A DNA stretch of 64,000 bases from positions 2,669,675 through 2,733,674 of the forward strand of contig NC_087078.1 of NCBI RefSeq assembly GCF_026151205.1, read 5' to 3'. Positions 21,841 through 34,470 of the stretch are shown here, in pieces (position 1 is the stretch's first letter; each line of letters begins with the position of its first letter). The position numbers and the translations under genes were made by a program. Under the pieces are notes generated by a model, which did not search any database, was not told the DNA's origin, and was given only the letters and a program-made list of their open reading frames with translations. The stretch is from Bolinopsis microptera. Lineage: Eukaryota > Ctenophora > Tentaculata > Lobata > Bolinopsidae.

Positions 21841-22607
21841 TGGAACGCGCATCGCCAAATGAAAAGTTTGTTACACGCGCGATAAAAATGCGCGTCAAAA
21901 TCACGTGATCAAAATTTATGGGATAAGATAATATGTTATCTTAATATACCAAGATATAAATGGGTCGAAAGATTTCAAAAATGCTTCAGAAACTGTCAGC
22001 ACAGTCTTGTAAGCAATATGATAGAAAGAATTGTAGAGAAAGATTATCTAGAAAGATTTTTGGGCTGAAACAGGCAAGTCACGAGATATCACGTGACAAC
22101 ACTTATTGCTCAAATCATATCAAGTTATACATCATTCGAAAGCACTATTCAGTCCGATCCTGATACTATACCGTTGACTGTTTGAAAAAAGATGCTGCAA
22201 ACAAAAGATATTTATGATTTTGTGATGTGCGTGATTTTACATCTCTCATCAAAACCGACACGCTTTGCCTCAAAAGGTATGAAATATGCTTCAGAAACAG
22301 TAAAAATATTGTCCCGAATCCTATGATCGAAAGAATTGGTGAAATCGGCTTCCTAGACAAAATTTAAGGAAAAACTGGTCAAGTCACGTGATATATTGTT
22401 TGAGAAAAATCTTTAAATCATATTGAAACTCATATCATTCGAAAGTACTTGTTGATACGATGATAATGCAGAAATGAGAAAATCTTTTAAATTTTTTTAG
22501 TTGATTCAGGGATTCCATCTTCCAAGACAAACTCAAAATTCCTGACCTGAGCAGTGAGGAGCAGTGATATTATCACACACAAATCGTACTTTGAGCACCC
22601 AGATGAG
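21841..22607. other. Non-coding, degenerate tandem duplication
   Basis: Two related segments of roughly 200 bp (about 21960-22150 and 22265-22460) share ATGCTTCAGAAAC, AAGTCACG.GATATCA-type and TCATTCGAAAG motifs. The short open frames do not resemble known proteins. Confidence 0.5.
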
Positions 22608-22985
22608 GATGATGATTAATCACTCTACACTCGACTGTCACGTGACTTTTTCAACTCGTTCTCTAGCTGGTCCTGAACGACTATTCGAAACCCTAACCCT
22701 CTAATCTGATCCTAACCCTAACCCTAACCCAATCCTTAACAAAAGCATATGCTGAAACCCTAACCCTAACGAGAAATTGGACTAACTTCCTTATACGGTC
22801 ATATCACGTGATCGAGACAGTTTTTCGCCAATATCTCGTCAGGGGAGCATTTTAACCCTATGTCATAAGGGGTGATTCGGAATCAGCGTCCGAAAATAAA
22901 TCGATAGAAGTTGGTTTCAAATGTCGGGGGCCCTTTTAGAACAATCTCGAAGATCGACTGTAGCATGTAGAGTGATTTAGCACGC
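22608..22985 (+). repeat. Dispersed repeat with telomere-like core, copy 2
   Basis: Near-identical to 90-452, including the interrupted CCCTAA tract at 22689-22770. Small differences include loss of one short stretch near 22860 and an added segment before the final GTAGAGTGATTTAGC. Confidence 0.75.
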
Positions 22986-23019
22986 TCGGGCGAATCTCTA
23001 TTCGGATGATTGTGAACAT

Positions 23020-24580
23020 AAATATAATCTATTCGGATAATCTATTCGGATGATTGTGAACATAAATATAATGATAATAGCCTGAGGTCCCCAGGTAAAG
23101 CTCACTTGACCATTGTTAATGGTCTGGCCCGGCGCGCGCTACTTCGTAGCACTTGCCGTCGGGCCATAACATTTCGAGAAGAAAGCGGCGCGCGCTACTT
23201 CGAAGAAATTTAGACGAGTAACATCCGTCAAAACACAAAAGCTCACGAGATAAAAAGTTTTTTTTGCCGATACAAACTGGTTAGGAAATATGAATTTTGT
23301 CTTATGGGATGATTTTACTTGGGACGCCAATAATACAATCCCTGTGCACTGTGCGCGGCGGTCTTTTCAAGCTTCCTGCGAGCAATAGACTAGCAAGCTA
23401 GTTATGGGTTATAGGTAACTACCATGGATTATAGGTAAAGCGCGCTATTTTGTATTTCGCATTGGATATAATTATAAAGATGACCAATGATATTGCAGTG
23501 TTAAAGTCACGTGATCATATAGCGCGCTTGCGTGTGTCTGAGATCAGATACAAACTTATGTACCTTTCTCTTTCTCACATAAACCTATTACTCAGTTTGT
23601 TAAATATCTCTGTCATCTGTCATCTGTCATCTGTCATTTGCCTTAAAGTGATACCTTTTCGTACACTTTTGTTATGGTTTCAATGTCATACATGAGAGAT
23701 ACTTGTAGCACGATGCGTTACTGTGCCGCGCCGCGCACTCAATGAGGCTTCTCTGGCTAGATCGGCTACTGTGCCTCGCCGAACTGCCATGAATTGACAT
23801 CGTCAATTAAGAGAGATACATCCTTCCAAGAAAAATTAATGATTTTGGCACTTTTCGATATGGCACTTTTCACTTTCTTGTATTTGGCATTGACCAGGAC
23901 GAAAACAAATTAAACACCGAGTTGTAAACGGAAACCTGACTAGAAAACATAACTGAAGAAATTACCATAACCTTGTAGCACGATGCGTTACTGGCTAGAT
24001 CGGCGAGATGCGCTACTGTGCCGCGCCGAGCTGCCATGAATTGACATCATAATATAACCATAACCTCGCTCGTTAATTTTTAATTTTAACCTAACTCACA
24101 GGGGGGTCTGAAACCAGGTTTTCGATCAAATGCTGCCATTTGTAGTCAAACGTCGCCAACAGTTGCTCTCGTCCAATGAAATCGCTGCATTTTGCAAGTT
24201 AGTATGCATAATTGAATTACATATATTCATATGCGGAGCTTGGCTTACATAATGCAGCGATTTCATTGGACTAGAGCAACTTTTGGCGACGTTTGACTAC
24301 ACATAACAGCGTTTGATCGAAAACCTGGTTTCAGCTCCCCCTGTGAACTATTGAAAAGTTTAGAATCATAGCAGCCGCTATTCGGATGATTATGAACATA
24401 AATATAAAAGCCTGGGTCCCCAGGTAACTGTTATCATCCCTTGACGGATGTTACTCGTCTAAATTTCTTCGAAGTAGCGCGCGCCGCTTTCTTCTCCATT
24501 CTCGAAATATTGAATATGGTCCGATGGCAAGTGCTACGAAGTAGCGCGCGCCGGGCCAGACCATTAACAATGCCCAAATC
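23020..24580. repeat. Composite repeat block with inverted GC-rich arms
   Basis: The arm at 23105-23245 (CCATTGTTAATGGTCTGGCC ... GACGAGTAACATCCGTCAA) recurs inverted at about 24437-24575, and again at 57793-57905 in the latter orientation. The motif TATTCGGATGATT.TGAACATAAATATAA followed by CCTG.GGTCCCCAGG is present as direct copies at 23044 and 24378 and, in complement, near 56787 and 57015. Inside are two related segments rich in TAGCACGATGCGTTACTG. A MITE (24097-24345) is nested in it. The short open frames are not gene-like. Confidence 0.65.
24097..24345. mobile_element. MITE with TIRs and a 4-bp target duplication
   Basis: A 249-bp element with long imperfect terminal inverted repeats. 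The left end CACAGGGGGGTCTGAAACCA matches the complement of the right end, and homology continues for about 95 bp inward on each side. AACT flanks both ends (24093-24096 and 24346-24349). No coding capacity. The superfamily cannot be fixed from the ends alone. Confidence 0.8.
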
Positions 24581-24645
24581 ATCCCTCAACTATTGCGTTT
24601 GCCGGGGGGCCCTTTTTTTGCAAAGTGTCGGAGCTCCAGTGATGT

Positions 24646-25590
24646 AGTGATTAACGGGTGATACTCGTAAAATAGTTGTTTCAAATGTCAAAGACCGTCG
24701 ACGAGCGTCTTGGTAGGTCATAAAAATACAATGTAGTGATTAAGCACGATCAGCCAAAACCCTAACCCTCAAGAGAAATCGGACATAATTCAGCTTCCTT
24801 ATCACTTATGTGACCTTGTCATGTGATCAGAATAGTCTTTCTGCATCAGTTAAATCTGGCTCCAAAGTAAGTATGCAACATGTAATGTATAAACGGTCCC
24901 TAAAGCCACAAGATGTTAAATTTTCACACAAGTCTTTATTTTATCTTTGCAATAACATTCACAAAGAAACTAATAGAGTTGATATTAGAAAATCAATAGT
25001 ATATACATATTAGCATAACTAATCACTAGTCAGTATAATAAGTTAATTAATTATCCAAGACTTTTAATCAATAGTCATTTTTATTGTTGGGCAATTGATC
25101 ATAACTTGATAGAATATTCCCAACATTACAGATTAAGTGAAACCAAACACTATGTAATATGAACATGTCGCAACCATGAAACTTTTTAACCAAAGATACG
25201 TTTTTATCTGTTGAAACTACGAACCGCACTGAACAGTAACACTTATTTAACGTAAATATTAATAACCTCATTAATTACAAAAAGTTTACAATATGCAATA
25301 GCCCTTCATCATTCATTCCCGGTCATAATTCTGAGTCTTTATCTGAATTTAACAACTCTATACTCTATATAGTTCTAATCAATTAACATTGCATTGTTGG
25401 CATATAATCTGTACAATTAGCTTAGCAAATTTTTACAAAAAAAATACGAATTTAAATTTAAATTATTTTTAGAAATCTGGAGAAATACAAAAAAAGGGAA
25501 ACTTATGACTTAGCTTAAAGCTGCATGCAGGGCCCTGTTCAGGCTTTCGTAGATAATAACGAGAATTGTAATGTCAATACATTTCAGGGT
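24646..25590. other. AT-rich, probable 3' flank of the stathmin-like gene
   Basis: No gene seen. The part nearest 25590 would be the 3' UTR of the minus-strand gene; AT-rich with several AATAAA-like motifs in complement, none singled out with confidence. Confidence 0.45.
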
Positions 25591-28500
25591 TTATGAGAAG
25601 AACTCATCGTCACTAGCGTTGTTCATGTTATTGTTGTGATTGACGGCTGATGCACCGGATGCTGGAGTAATGTAATCCATCTGATCGTAGATGTTCTTAA
25701 TACTGTCATTATCAGCCCAGGACTCACCTGCATCACAATCATTGAGTAAACAAGTGAGTGGAGATTATCTAGATTTATTAATAAGAGGAGTGCAGCAGAA
25801 ATATAAAAGTTAAAAACTTGTAGCGGTAAATAAGATGTTATGTTAGACCCTAGCTGCTAAAGCTAATCAGTACGTAATAATGCGTTACGTGACACTGAAA
25901 AATGGTCACTAATTAACACGTGCGCGCGGCTTTTCTATGATGTCAACCTATACAAGAGATGTTCTATCTTACAAGAAATCCATTCGCGTGTGCAGCTAGG
26001 AGACGCAATATCAAAACATACATGTGAACTAAGAGTGAACTAAGCGTGACGACAGTAATTTGTTAGGTATGGCACAAACTAATGAGTGGATAAGTTTGAA
26101 AATAAGAACTAAAGCATAATAACTAGAGAAAAGAAATGTTATAAAAACTTACTTTCACTTTTATTGTATTCCATATCGTGTTCTATTTTACCACTCATAT
26201 TCAACTCCTCGTCTCGCACACTGAGTGACTGAAGAAGCTGAAGTTTCAAGGATCACATACTAATAAACATAAAGACTAGATATATCATTTAACCATATAT
26301 ATTGTAACGTTTGTATAGTTACTTGAGCGACCGTTACTAAGGACAGAGCACTCTAATCAAACCGTTATTCAAAGTCTACCACAGCATCTTTCAGATTTCT
26401 AAATTGCCGCAATTCAGTGAATCAGTAATTCTGAGGATGTATGACGTCACAGAACGTTACTAAGGGTAACGGGTAATCTCCAACAAAATATGTGGCGACA
26501 CAATAATGCAAACTTGTACAGCACTACTTAAGTGCTTAGTATTTACAGAGATCAATTTGAGTGGTCATTTAAAGTCGAATTTATATTTTATCGGTTGCTA
26601 GGTGTTCTCTAGCGACCAGATTCGAAAGATACAATCGTCGAGTAATCTTGGTTTAACAATATCAAAAAAACTGAATTTGGCTGGCAAAAACCGCAGCAAA
26701 GTGCAGATAGACAGAGCAGAATGTATCTATTGATTATGATGAGTTCAATGATATATTTACAATTAGTAAATTACTTACCCTTTTTCTGTCCACAACTTTC
26801 TTGTTGTGTTCCCTTACTCTCATTACTCTTTCATGAACAAAACCTTCTCGGTTTTTCGAAACTCTATTTAATCTTGTTTCGCTCTAAAAGGGTGGTGTGA
26901 GACAATATACAATACAACGGAAAAGAAATGAGAAGTAAAATGAATTGGTCAATGTTGGTCAACAGTTGGTAAATAGTTTAGTCAATAGTTTGTTGACAAC
27001 AAATTTACCTTCACAAAAACTTGCTGAGCATTTTCAAACTCGAGGCTAGCCTTGTTCTTCTTTTTACTGTGCTGCCGGGACAAGTTCTCTTTCTTTTCTT
27101 GAAGTCTCTGTGAAGAAATACACGGTATAACACTTTATTTATTTAGTTTATGGTCGAAAAATTTATCAACCAAAGATTTTGTTACAAAAGTATGACATGG
27201 GTATGTCTTGGCCTGTGTAGATGAAACCAACATACCTTTTCCCTGTTTCTTTCATGTTCCCGCTGTTTCCTAGTCAAATCCTCCAAAGTCATCGTCTTGG
27301 CTCCACTCAGTTTCTGAATAGATTATGTAATTGTATATACTTAAATTTAGATAATAATACACAATCATATTGGAGATATAACAGAAACGATACACATTGC
27401 ACAAGCACATACACGCCGATATAGAAAAAAAGATTTGAAAAGTCTTTGTCAAGCATGGCAATGGAAATGCGTTTAAAGAAGCACAGCTTCAACAGGTGAA
27501 TTATTACAAAATTTATTGCATTTTCTGATATAAATTCGGTCAAGTAGCAAATATCAGCTCACCTGTAATCGTCTGGGAGGATTGTTTATTCTGGCTGCTT
27601 CTTCTTGGATCACAAACGCTGCCCCACCCTTGTTTTTGTGAATAATTTCCATGCTTTCAGATCGGCGGCTTCGTTTGTCTGCTAAAGATGGTTAAGGGTT
27701 AACACAGTTATACTACGTTCTCGTGTTTAAAGTGGAATTATGAGATGAACTCGACATATTCATCGTTGTAATTTGTAAGAATTCATTTCTCGGTTCAGTT
27801 ACAACTTGAGTACCTTGATAGCTATTAGCTTACACTTGTAAATACAGTGACAAAATGAACTTAATAATTTATTTGGTTCGAATATGTTGTTACGTCTTTC
27901 GCAACATTAAGAGAAACAAAACAAAACAAAACAAAACATTATGAACTCGTAAACAGTAAAATGCTTCCGCGCGAATATTCTCAAACGTGCTCCTTCATAA
28001 ACTCAACGTCGCCTTGTCTGTTTTAAAACGTTCGGCGCGACATTTCGCACGGAAGACGCCAGAATCGCGCCAGTTTTGTGCAGTCACAGCAAATAAAACG
28101 GGGAACTAAATAAGCTACGAAAGAGCCAACTTTTAAGAGATGGCGGGCGGCAGCCCTAAGTTTCGACTCGTCCCCTACAATTAACCAGCCTGCCAACAAT
28201 TTGTCAAGGGATAAACTGTTTTACTTGACCTGGAGAACATTTAACGGACACTATAGATCTTATCAAGCGGTTTCACAGCGGTGATGGAGTCCTTTTCTAA
28301 AATTCGGGCGAGGAACTTTCTGAGGCAGCCAGCCGGCCAGCTGTTACGCTATTTGCAGAAATTTAGGACCATTGGCTCTGCAAAGGTCAACGTTTGGGAT
28401 TCCGGCCTCAATCCACTTCTTTCCAATTAATTTCGAGAAATCATCTCAACGATTCAATTAGCTTATTGCCAATTGGCCAGTGGCCCTACATGAAACATTT

Positions 28501-31500
28501 CATACATCTAGAGCATAAAACCAGGTTATGCAACATATTAAATCACTATGGATTGAAATATGGGTCAAAATGAAAACTCAGTTGTTTGCAGGACTGATTG
28601 ATTGGAATGAACCCCTTACTTCCGATTGAGACTGGTTCTGACCAGGTCCCCATGCTATACCTTAGAACCAAACCATGTAGATTCGTGGGCGTAATGAATA
28701 TTTATTACTGATAATCCGTTACCTTGGGGACATCGGACAATGTAATGATATTTGTATTCAGTAAACAAAGCATATTGAATTGCACCGACGAATGTTTAGT
28801 ACAGTAAAACTGGGTTTCTAGCGACCTTAGTTACCATGAAAACCAAATGTGGACATAATTTTCAAGCAAGGCTTCTGGGAAGTATTCGATAATTTGTACA
28901 TCATCCGATGGAAAGCATCTCATGGTAAATATAAAATAGGCTCATTAGTTTCCTACTTGAAAGTTTTAGATTGTGTTACAAAATTCTCATTAAGTCAAAG
29001 CATTTTGTTGATAAGCAAAAATCTAACAAGATATTCGTTGATATCAGTGCTCATGTAGAGTTTACGTAATTCACACGTAATTGATAAACACTAAACTGCG
29101 TACATGACGCGTGATGCCTCATGCTTGCCATGCAAGACGCAAGTTTGAATTACTTAAACTTAGATTGACGTACACGCCTTTACTATTATTACTGATCTAT
29201 GACTATAAATTACGCTGGCTATATGTATATCTGATTATCTAACGTCCGGCTCTACATTCTACAATACTAACCTATCACATCAATCACATCAATCAGGTTG
29301 ACATTTATGTTATCAATTTAGCTCTATTGAGGTGACACTATCTTAGTGCATATGAATACCACGTGATGTACATTAACTGTAACTTTACATAAGCAAGCAA
29401 AGGTGTTAAAACGATTGCAAACAATCGAACTGCTGGGGGTTTATACTACTAAACTCTGATATCAAGCAATGCTTTAAAGAACGATCACGGTGTAACTTGC
29501 ATGATTGAGAGTATATCATCATATGCACCGTATTCACGCATATCGGAGGATTTTCTCACATCGTGTGAAACATTTCAAACAATTTTTTATAGCAATATAA
29601 GAGCATAGAACCAAAGTAAGATTTACATTTATCAAGAATAGTAAAAACTTCAATTCCATAATGTATGTACATTGTACATGTAGCGAACTGTCTTAATATA
29701 TTTACAATTATATACATTTAAACTCAATTCAAAGCCTGAAAGCCTGTATTACAAATTAATAGTCTGATTGAAGCAGAATAAAAAAGTAAACTTTCGATTT
29801 ACTGGGTGTCGATTAACAAAGCTTCAATTTTTGTGTTTTATAAACTATTAAAGTTTAGAAGGTTTTTATGATAAAAACATAATTTTCCCTTGAAACTGGG
29901 CGATAAGGAAGTGATTCTATGCGGCCACCACACGAATTCTGCCAGGGAATTGTTATAAATTTACCTATCAATATTGGTACCTAATCATCAAGCCTAGCAG
30001 CATCTATCTCAGTGACTCTGTCAAGTTTAACTCAGACATGAGCCATGTAAAAGATTCTATAACGGTATGCGGGTATGTTCATGGGAAAAGAAACAACTCT
30101 CTTGTATCCGGGGGTCCTACACAACAACCACACACGTAAACAAGATCCTCATCTCAGACGGTGGACAGTACAACATGATTCATGACATCTTCAACGACCT
30201 GACAAGCGCAGTAACGGTTCCAATAAACACCTGGACACACCAGTGTCAAAATGAGCTCTAAGACAATAGAGAACTACTTCAAGACGCTTTGTGTATGCTC
30301 ATCAAGTTTAAAATACGGTATTGATATTACGGATAACTAGTGGAAATATTCCCCGGACTGTAGAGAAATTACCAAATAAGATTGCTATATCTTCTTGAAT
30401 TTTGAAGATTGAAGATGTACATTGTACCTATTATAATATGGTTAGTTAACTTACGGAGCGGTTTATAACGTGGTAAATCAGTTGGGAAAACATCAGCTGG
30501 AAGAGAATCGTTAGGAATGTCAGCTAGAGGGGGGACATTACCTCTTGATCCGGCAATGTCCGGCAGGGGAGGGGCTGGTGAGCCCCAGGTTCTCCTCTGT
30601 ATAAACATCTCCTCATCTGACCCTCCAAACTCTTCACTAGAACCCTCGGATCCCTGAAATTAATCTTTATTAGAAGGTAAATAGTAATGGTAAAACAGTT
30701 CGTTTGATACAGTAGACAATAATAATAGAATCTATTGTAGCAAGTGCCAAGTGAAACTATTGAAGAGACGATAATAATGTCTTAGACAAGGACCTATTAC
30801 AAGATATTGAGTTAGCAAACGAAGTTCCCTAAACCAATTTAACTGACGATTCATTTATGTGCTACAACAGGCATAGACAGATTTACCTTTAATAAACTTG
30901 GTCACTGGTGGCGAGTTGAGCCATATTCGTTTTGAAAAGTGATAGTACTGTTAGAAGCTGATTGATTGATGGATTTCATGTTTTAAGAAAATTAGGCTTT
31001 CCTCCCCATCAAGCCAGTTACCAAGTCTATAAAAGTTCAGTGACAAGTAACCAACAAGTAACCAACAAGTAACCAACAAGTAACCAGCAAGTAACCAGCA
31101 AGTAACCAACAAGTAACCAACAAGTAACCAACAAGTAACCAGCAAGTAACCAACAAGTAACCAACAAGCAACCAACAAGTAACCAGCAAGTAACCAACAA
31201 GTAACCAACAAGTAACCAACAAGTAACCAACAAGTAACCAACAAGTAACCAGCAAGTAACCAACAAGTAACCAACAAGTAACCAACAAGTAACCAACTTT
31301 ACTAACTAGGTAACTGATCTCTGGCCAAAATCCATATTCCATATCAAAAGAAGAAAATGGGCGGGGTCGTGAGTGAAACACATCGGTCACAGGAGTCCAG
31401 AAGGTCCTGACCCATTTTCTCTGTGGTGAAAACCAAATATGAATGAATGAATGAATAAATGGTGCCCCTTGTACACGTGATTGGAGGTCATAATGCATAC

Positions 31501-32166
31501 CATACTTACTTATGTTACTTATGTGATGCTTTAGCTGCGCTGCAGCAGGGCCATCAACTGAAATGACCACCCTTATGCTTTACTTCGGACAACCATGGCT
31601 TTATAGTCACGGCATGTAACCGGCACTTACAGGAAACCGAAGGATCAAGTCTAACGCCAGCGACGGTTAAGGTATTATACCACACTTTCTTCGCCCGAAG
31701 CTTCGCTGTATTGATCATGTACAGCTCCTCATTTAACCCTCACACACGATTTCTCGAGCATTCGGCTGAGTAGACCGGGGGGCTGCATAGGTCCAACGGA
31801 ACCCTTAGCAGAGCGTCAACGACACTCACCCCATGGCTAGCGGCACAGACGGGTATCGAACCTGGGACCCTGTGAATGCGAGGCATTTCACAAGCAAGCT
31901 GACTAACGAACTGCGCCACATAGCCATCATAAGATTTCAGAATGAATAGCAAGTGGAGATGACACCGAAAGCTATGTAACAAGTGAATTGTGCATGCAAC
32001 TACAACATTAAAATAGCTTACGTTCAAATAACTGTTTTTCTGAGCTATGTAACATTAAAATTACATTATATGTATATATATGCAAAAGAAGTATTGAAAC
32101 TCTCACCAATTTTGTGTCTTCAGATAAGACATGAACTGTTGCAGTTTTAGAGTCGCCACACCCCAT
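25591..32166 (-). CDS. STMND1: Stathmin domain-containing protein 1-like, 8 exons, 293 aa
   Basis: Minus-strand exons, all AG/GT bounded and phase-consistent: 32166-32107, 30653-30455, 27681-27563, 27313-27236, 27107-27009, 26883-26779, 26237-26153, 25727-25591. They total 882 bp (293 codons plus stop). The protein starts MGCGDSKTATV, a good N-myristoylation/palmitoylation context like the MGC start I recall for vertebrate STMND1. The middle (GGAAFVIQEEA, then TMTLEDLTRKQREHERNREK, RLQEKKENLSRQHSKKKN, NREGFVHERVMRVREHNKKV) follows the stathmin pattern of a short capping segment and a long charged helix. Stathmins bind tubulin dimers and lower microtubule polymer mass. The last exon ends NNASDDEFFS. 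No disabling change is visible. The family call rests on pattern matching; the gene structure itself is well supported. Confidence 0.7.
27682..30454. other. Intron 2 of the stathmin-like gene
   Basis: A 2.8-kb intron. It holds an AAAAC pentamer run at about 27915-27938. A 64-codon plus-strand open frame at 30067-30261 has no recognisable domain and is not called as a gene. Confidence 0.6.
31044..31293. repeat. 11-bp minisatellite in intron 1
   Basis: About 22 tandem copies of AAGTAACCAAC (variants AAGTAACCAGC and AAGCAACCAAC). Because 11 is not a multiple of three, all frames on the minus strand stay open and read the same low-complexity peptide; these are not genes. Confidence 0.95.
31571..31928 (-). 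mobile_element. tRNA-derived SINE, copy 1 (intronic)
   Basis: On the minus strand a tRNA-like head begins near 31928 with an A box (TGGCGCAGTTCGTTAGTC) and a consensus B box (GGTTCGATACC). The body then matches the plus-strand SINE at 63379-63738, including GGTCTACTCAGCCGAATGCT, GAGGGTTAAATGAGGAGCTG and CGGGCGAAGAAAGT, and the tail region TCCGAAGTAAA. Roughly 75-80% identity by eye. It lies in intron 1 of the stathmin-like gene, in the same transcriptional direction as the gene. Confidence 0.85.
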
Positions 32167-33310
32167 CCTGTTTGTATTATGTCATTTGTGCTTCCTGGAA
32201 ACAATTTTATTTGACAAAATTATCAAAATATATGATACTGTAAATAAAATTATATAAATATATGGTTTTACAAAGGGCAAAATGTGGATTTTTGACATGC
32301 TAATAATGTTGTCCTTTTCAGTCTCAACATCGAATGAGTAAAGATTGAGAAAAAGTGTCCCCAAGGTAGAAGAAGCAGTCCTCAGAAGTGCAAGAATGAT
32401 AAGTATCAGCTGCACAACTCATCAATAGTGATATATATGACTGCAATATAATTTATTAAATCTAAAATAGTTAATAATTTAACTAATTATTAACAGGCCC
32501 CTTTAAGTGGGCAATAACATCCGCTTTATAAACATAACATACATGACGCTTGAATGCTTTATTGACCCGGGCAGGCACCAGGGGCAGACATCCCAACACT
32601 AGTGTGTTGGGCTGCTTCAGGATGTGTTAGATACCAGAGAAGACACCCCCTGTACTGCTTTAGTTCAAGGCATATGAGCCCTGGTTTCCTGCCACATTGG
32701 TACCTCTGAAAGTACAGAAAAGTGGTGGATTTCGGGGTCCAGGATCCTCCCTCTTTATTAAGGTGGTATGAGATGTGTGCAGAGTCTTGATTTTATTATA
32801 CCAAAGTTGTGATCCAAGGTTGGTAATCATCTAAATGATTTCATATGAGACCGTTTAACTTTATTCGTTCATAGTCTATCTAGTTGGCCAAATCCTGGAG
32901 GGATTCCCCAAAGAAATTCAACTCTCCTAATAAATTACTGCAATATAAGCAAAATAGAAGAGGGCCACCAGGGCACTGCATTTAAAGAGGTCTGATCAAT
33001 ATTTTAATGAATTGTCCGTTGACCACAAATACAGGTAACAATAGACTGTATCAAATTGAGGTCCACAGTAAGTGAGGTTGTGAGGAACAAAGAAGACTGG
33101 GCTCTAATCAAAGCAAGTAAACTGCTTTCTTGCAATGCATTGGTGCACTCTATTTGATGACGATATTAATAAGTTTTTGCAATCTGATTGACCTGCAAAA
33201 GAGAAAAGGGCTTTCAGAGCACTACACTTTAAGAGGTCTGATCGATATTTTAACCAAGATGAATTATCAATGACCTTTGTTAGTTTGGCGACAAATGGAG
33301 GTACCACTAG
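32167..33310. other. Upstream region of the stathmin-like gene, no gene seen
   Basis: The promoter of the minus-strand gene should lie just above 32166, but no confident core element was found. Segments at about 32985-33120 and 33230-33420 are diverged direct repeats of each other (GAGGTCTGATC.ATATTTTAA ... AAAGAAGACTGG). The stretch at 32560-32760 looks like a degenerate dispersed repeat. Confidence 0.5.
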
Positions 33311-33316
33311 ACTACA

Positions 33317-33374
33317 TCAAATTGAGTTCCATTGTCTGGGAGGTGCACCTCCCAGACAATGGAACTCAATTTGA
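33317..33374. repeat. 58-bp perfect palindrome
   Basis: A perfect inverted repeat with 29-bp arms and no loop, centred between 33345 and 33346. The centre reads GGGAGGTGCACCTCCC. It sits immediately before a LINE-derived coding fragment. Confidence 0.9.
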
Positions 33375-33419
33375 GTGGTGACTCCAGACATACAAAGAAG
33401 ACTGGATTCCAATCAAAGC

Positions 33420-33580
33420 AATCAAACGGTCCATGACTGGTACAATCTGTAGAATTCGGCACTCGATACCTGCTGAACTATATTTGAAAATACATAATGC
33501 TCTCTTTGAATCACATCTCAGTTGTGGTATAAGTGTTTGGGGCATTGTCCTCAAAAAACGGTCAAATGATAAAAACGACT
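33420..33580 (+). pseudogene. LINE reverse transcriptase 3' fragment
   Basis: The frame reads TGTICRIRHSIPAELYLKIH, then NALFESHLSCGISVWG. This matches the post-RT region of non-LTR elements and resembles the LINE at 58939-60166 (SICGRIYRIKNSLPSQLYKQ, then IESHLGYGITVWG). Truncated at both ends. Confidence 0.65.
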
Positions 33581-34470
33581 CATATAGATAAACAATCAAC
33601 ATGTGCACGAACTAGACCATACTAGCAGGAACCTGTATAACCCTAAAATGGTGTCAAGACTCAAGAGACTAAAATAATTATCACCTATTTAATTCACATT
33701 TTTGACACCACTTGGGAGTCCAAATTTTGGGCCCTAAAATTCCTATTCCTTGGCAAATTTTTTATTTTTTCATGCTGATTTGGAGGCCATTAAAGCATTT
33801 TACCCAGTCAAAAAAGTTTCAATTGTATATCTTTTACGGTTTTTGCGGAAAGTCGCGCTAAAGTTGATGCCGTGGTGTCAAGTAAAATGGTACGGATAAA
33901 CACATATATAACGTCTTGCTTTATATATAGTAAGATGGCATACAAATATTAGCCCATAAACACTTTGAAAAGGAGCATACAAAACCCATTTTTAATTCTA
34001 ATGGTCCAAAACTTGTTCAAGTACCACTGCATTTCAGAATTCTCTAAGATTATCAAGTATCACTGCCCATACTCCCTTTATGAGGCCATCAGCATTTCAA
34101 ACCGTACAACAACGGTTATTCTTCTAAAGTTTTAATACTTTCAACACTACTATATAACAAATAATTTGAGGACCCCTAGTGGGAATTAACACCTCAATCA
34201 AATGTAGCAACCATTACAGGTTGCATGTCGATGTAAATTGTTGTTGCATGATAGTTATTTTAAAGCCCCCTCCCAGATTGCAACATTGCCATGTTACGAA
34301 AATATTCGCTGCACTAACAAAATATGCGCCCTTCTTAGCAAAATATTTGCCATGTTATGATGTATTTGCAATGCTGCGAGCGATGATGCAAATATTTCAT
34401 AAGGAGGCAAATATTGTACTATGAAAAATTTGCCTTCTTAGCAAAATATTTGCCAAACGCTCAAACGTGC

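Noticed and set aside
30067-30261. Small plus-strand gene in intron 2 of the stathmin-like gene
   Set aside because: 64 codons, no recognisable domain, no splice or promoter support.
30951-31570. Minus-strand frames rich in WLLVGYLLVTC
   Set aside because: All three frames are open over an 11-bp minisatellite; intronic and low complexity.
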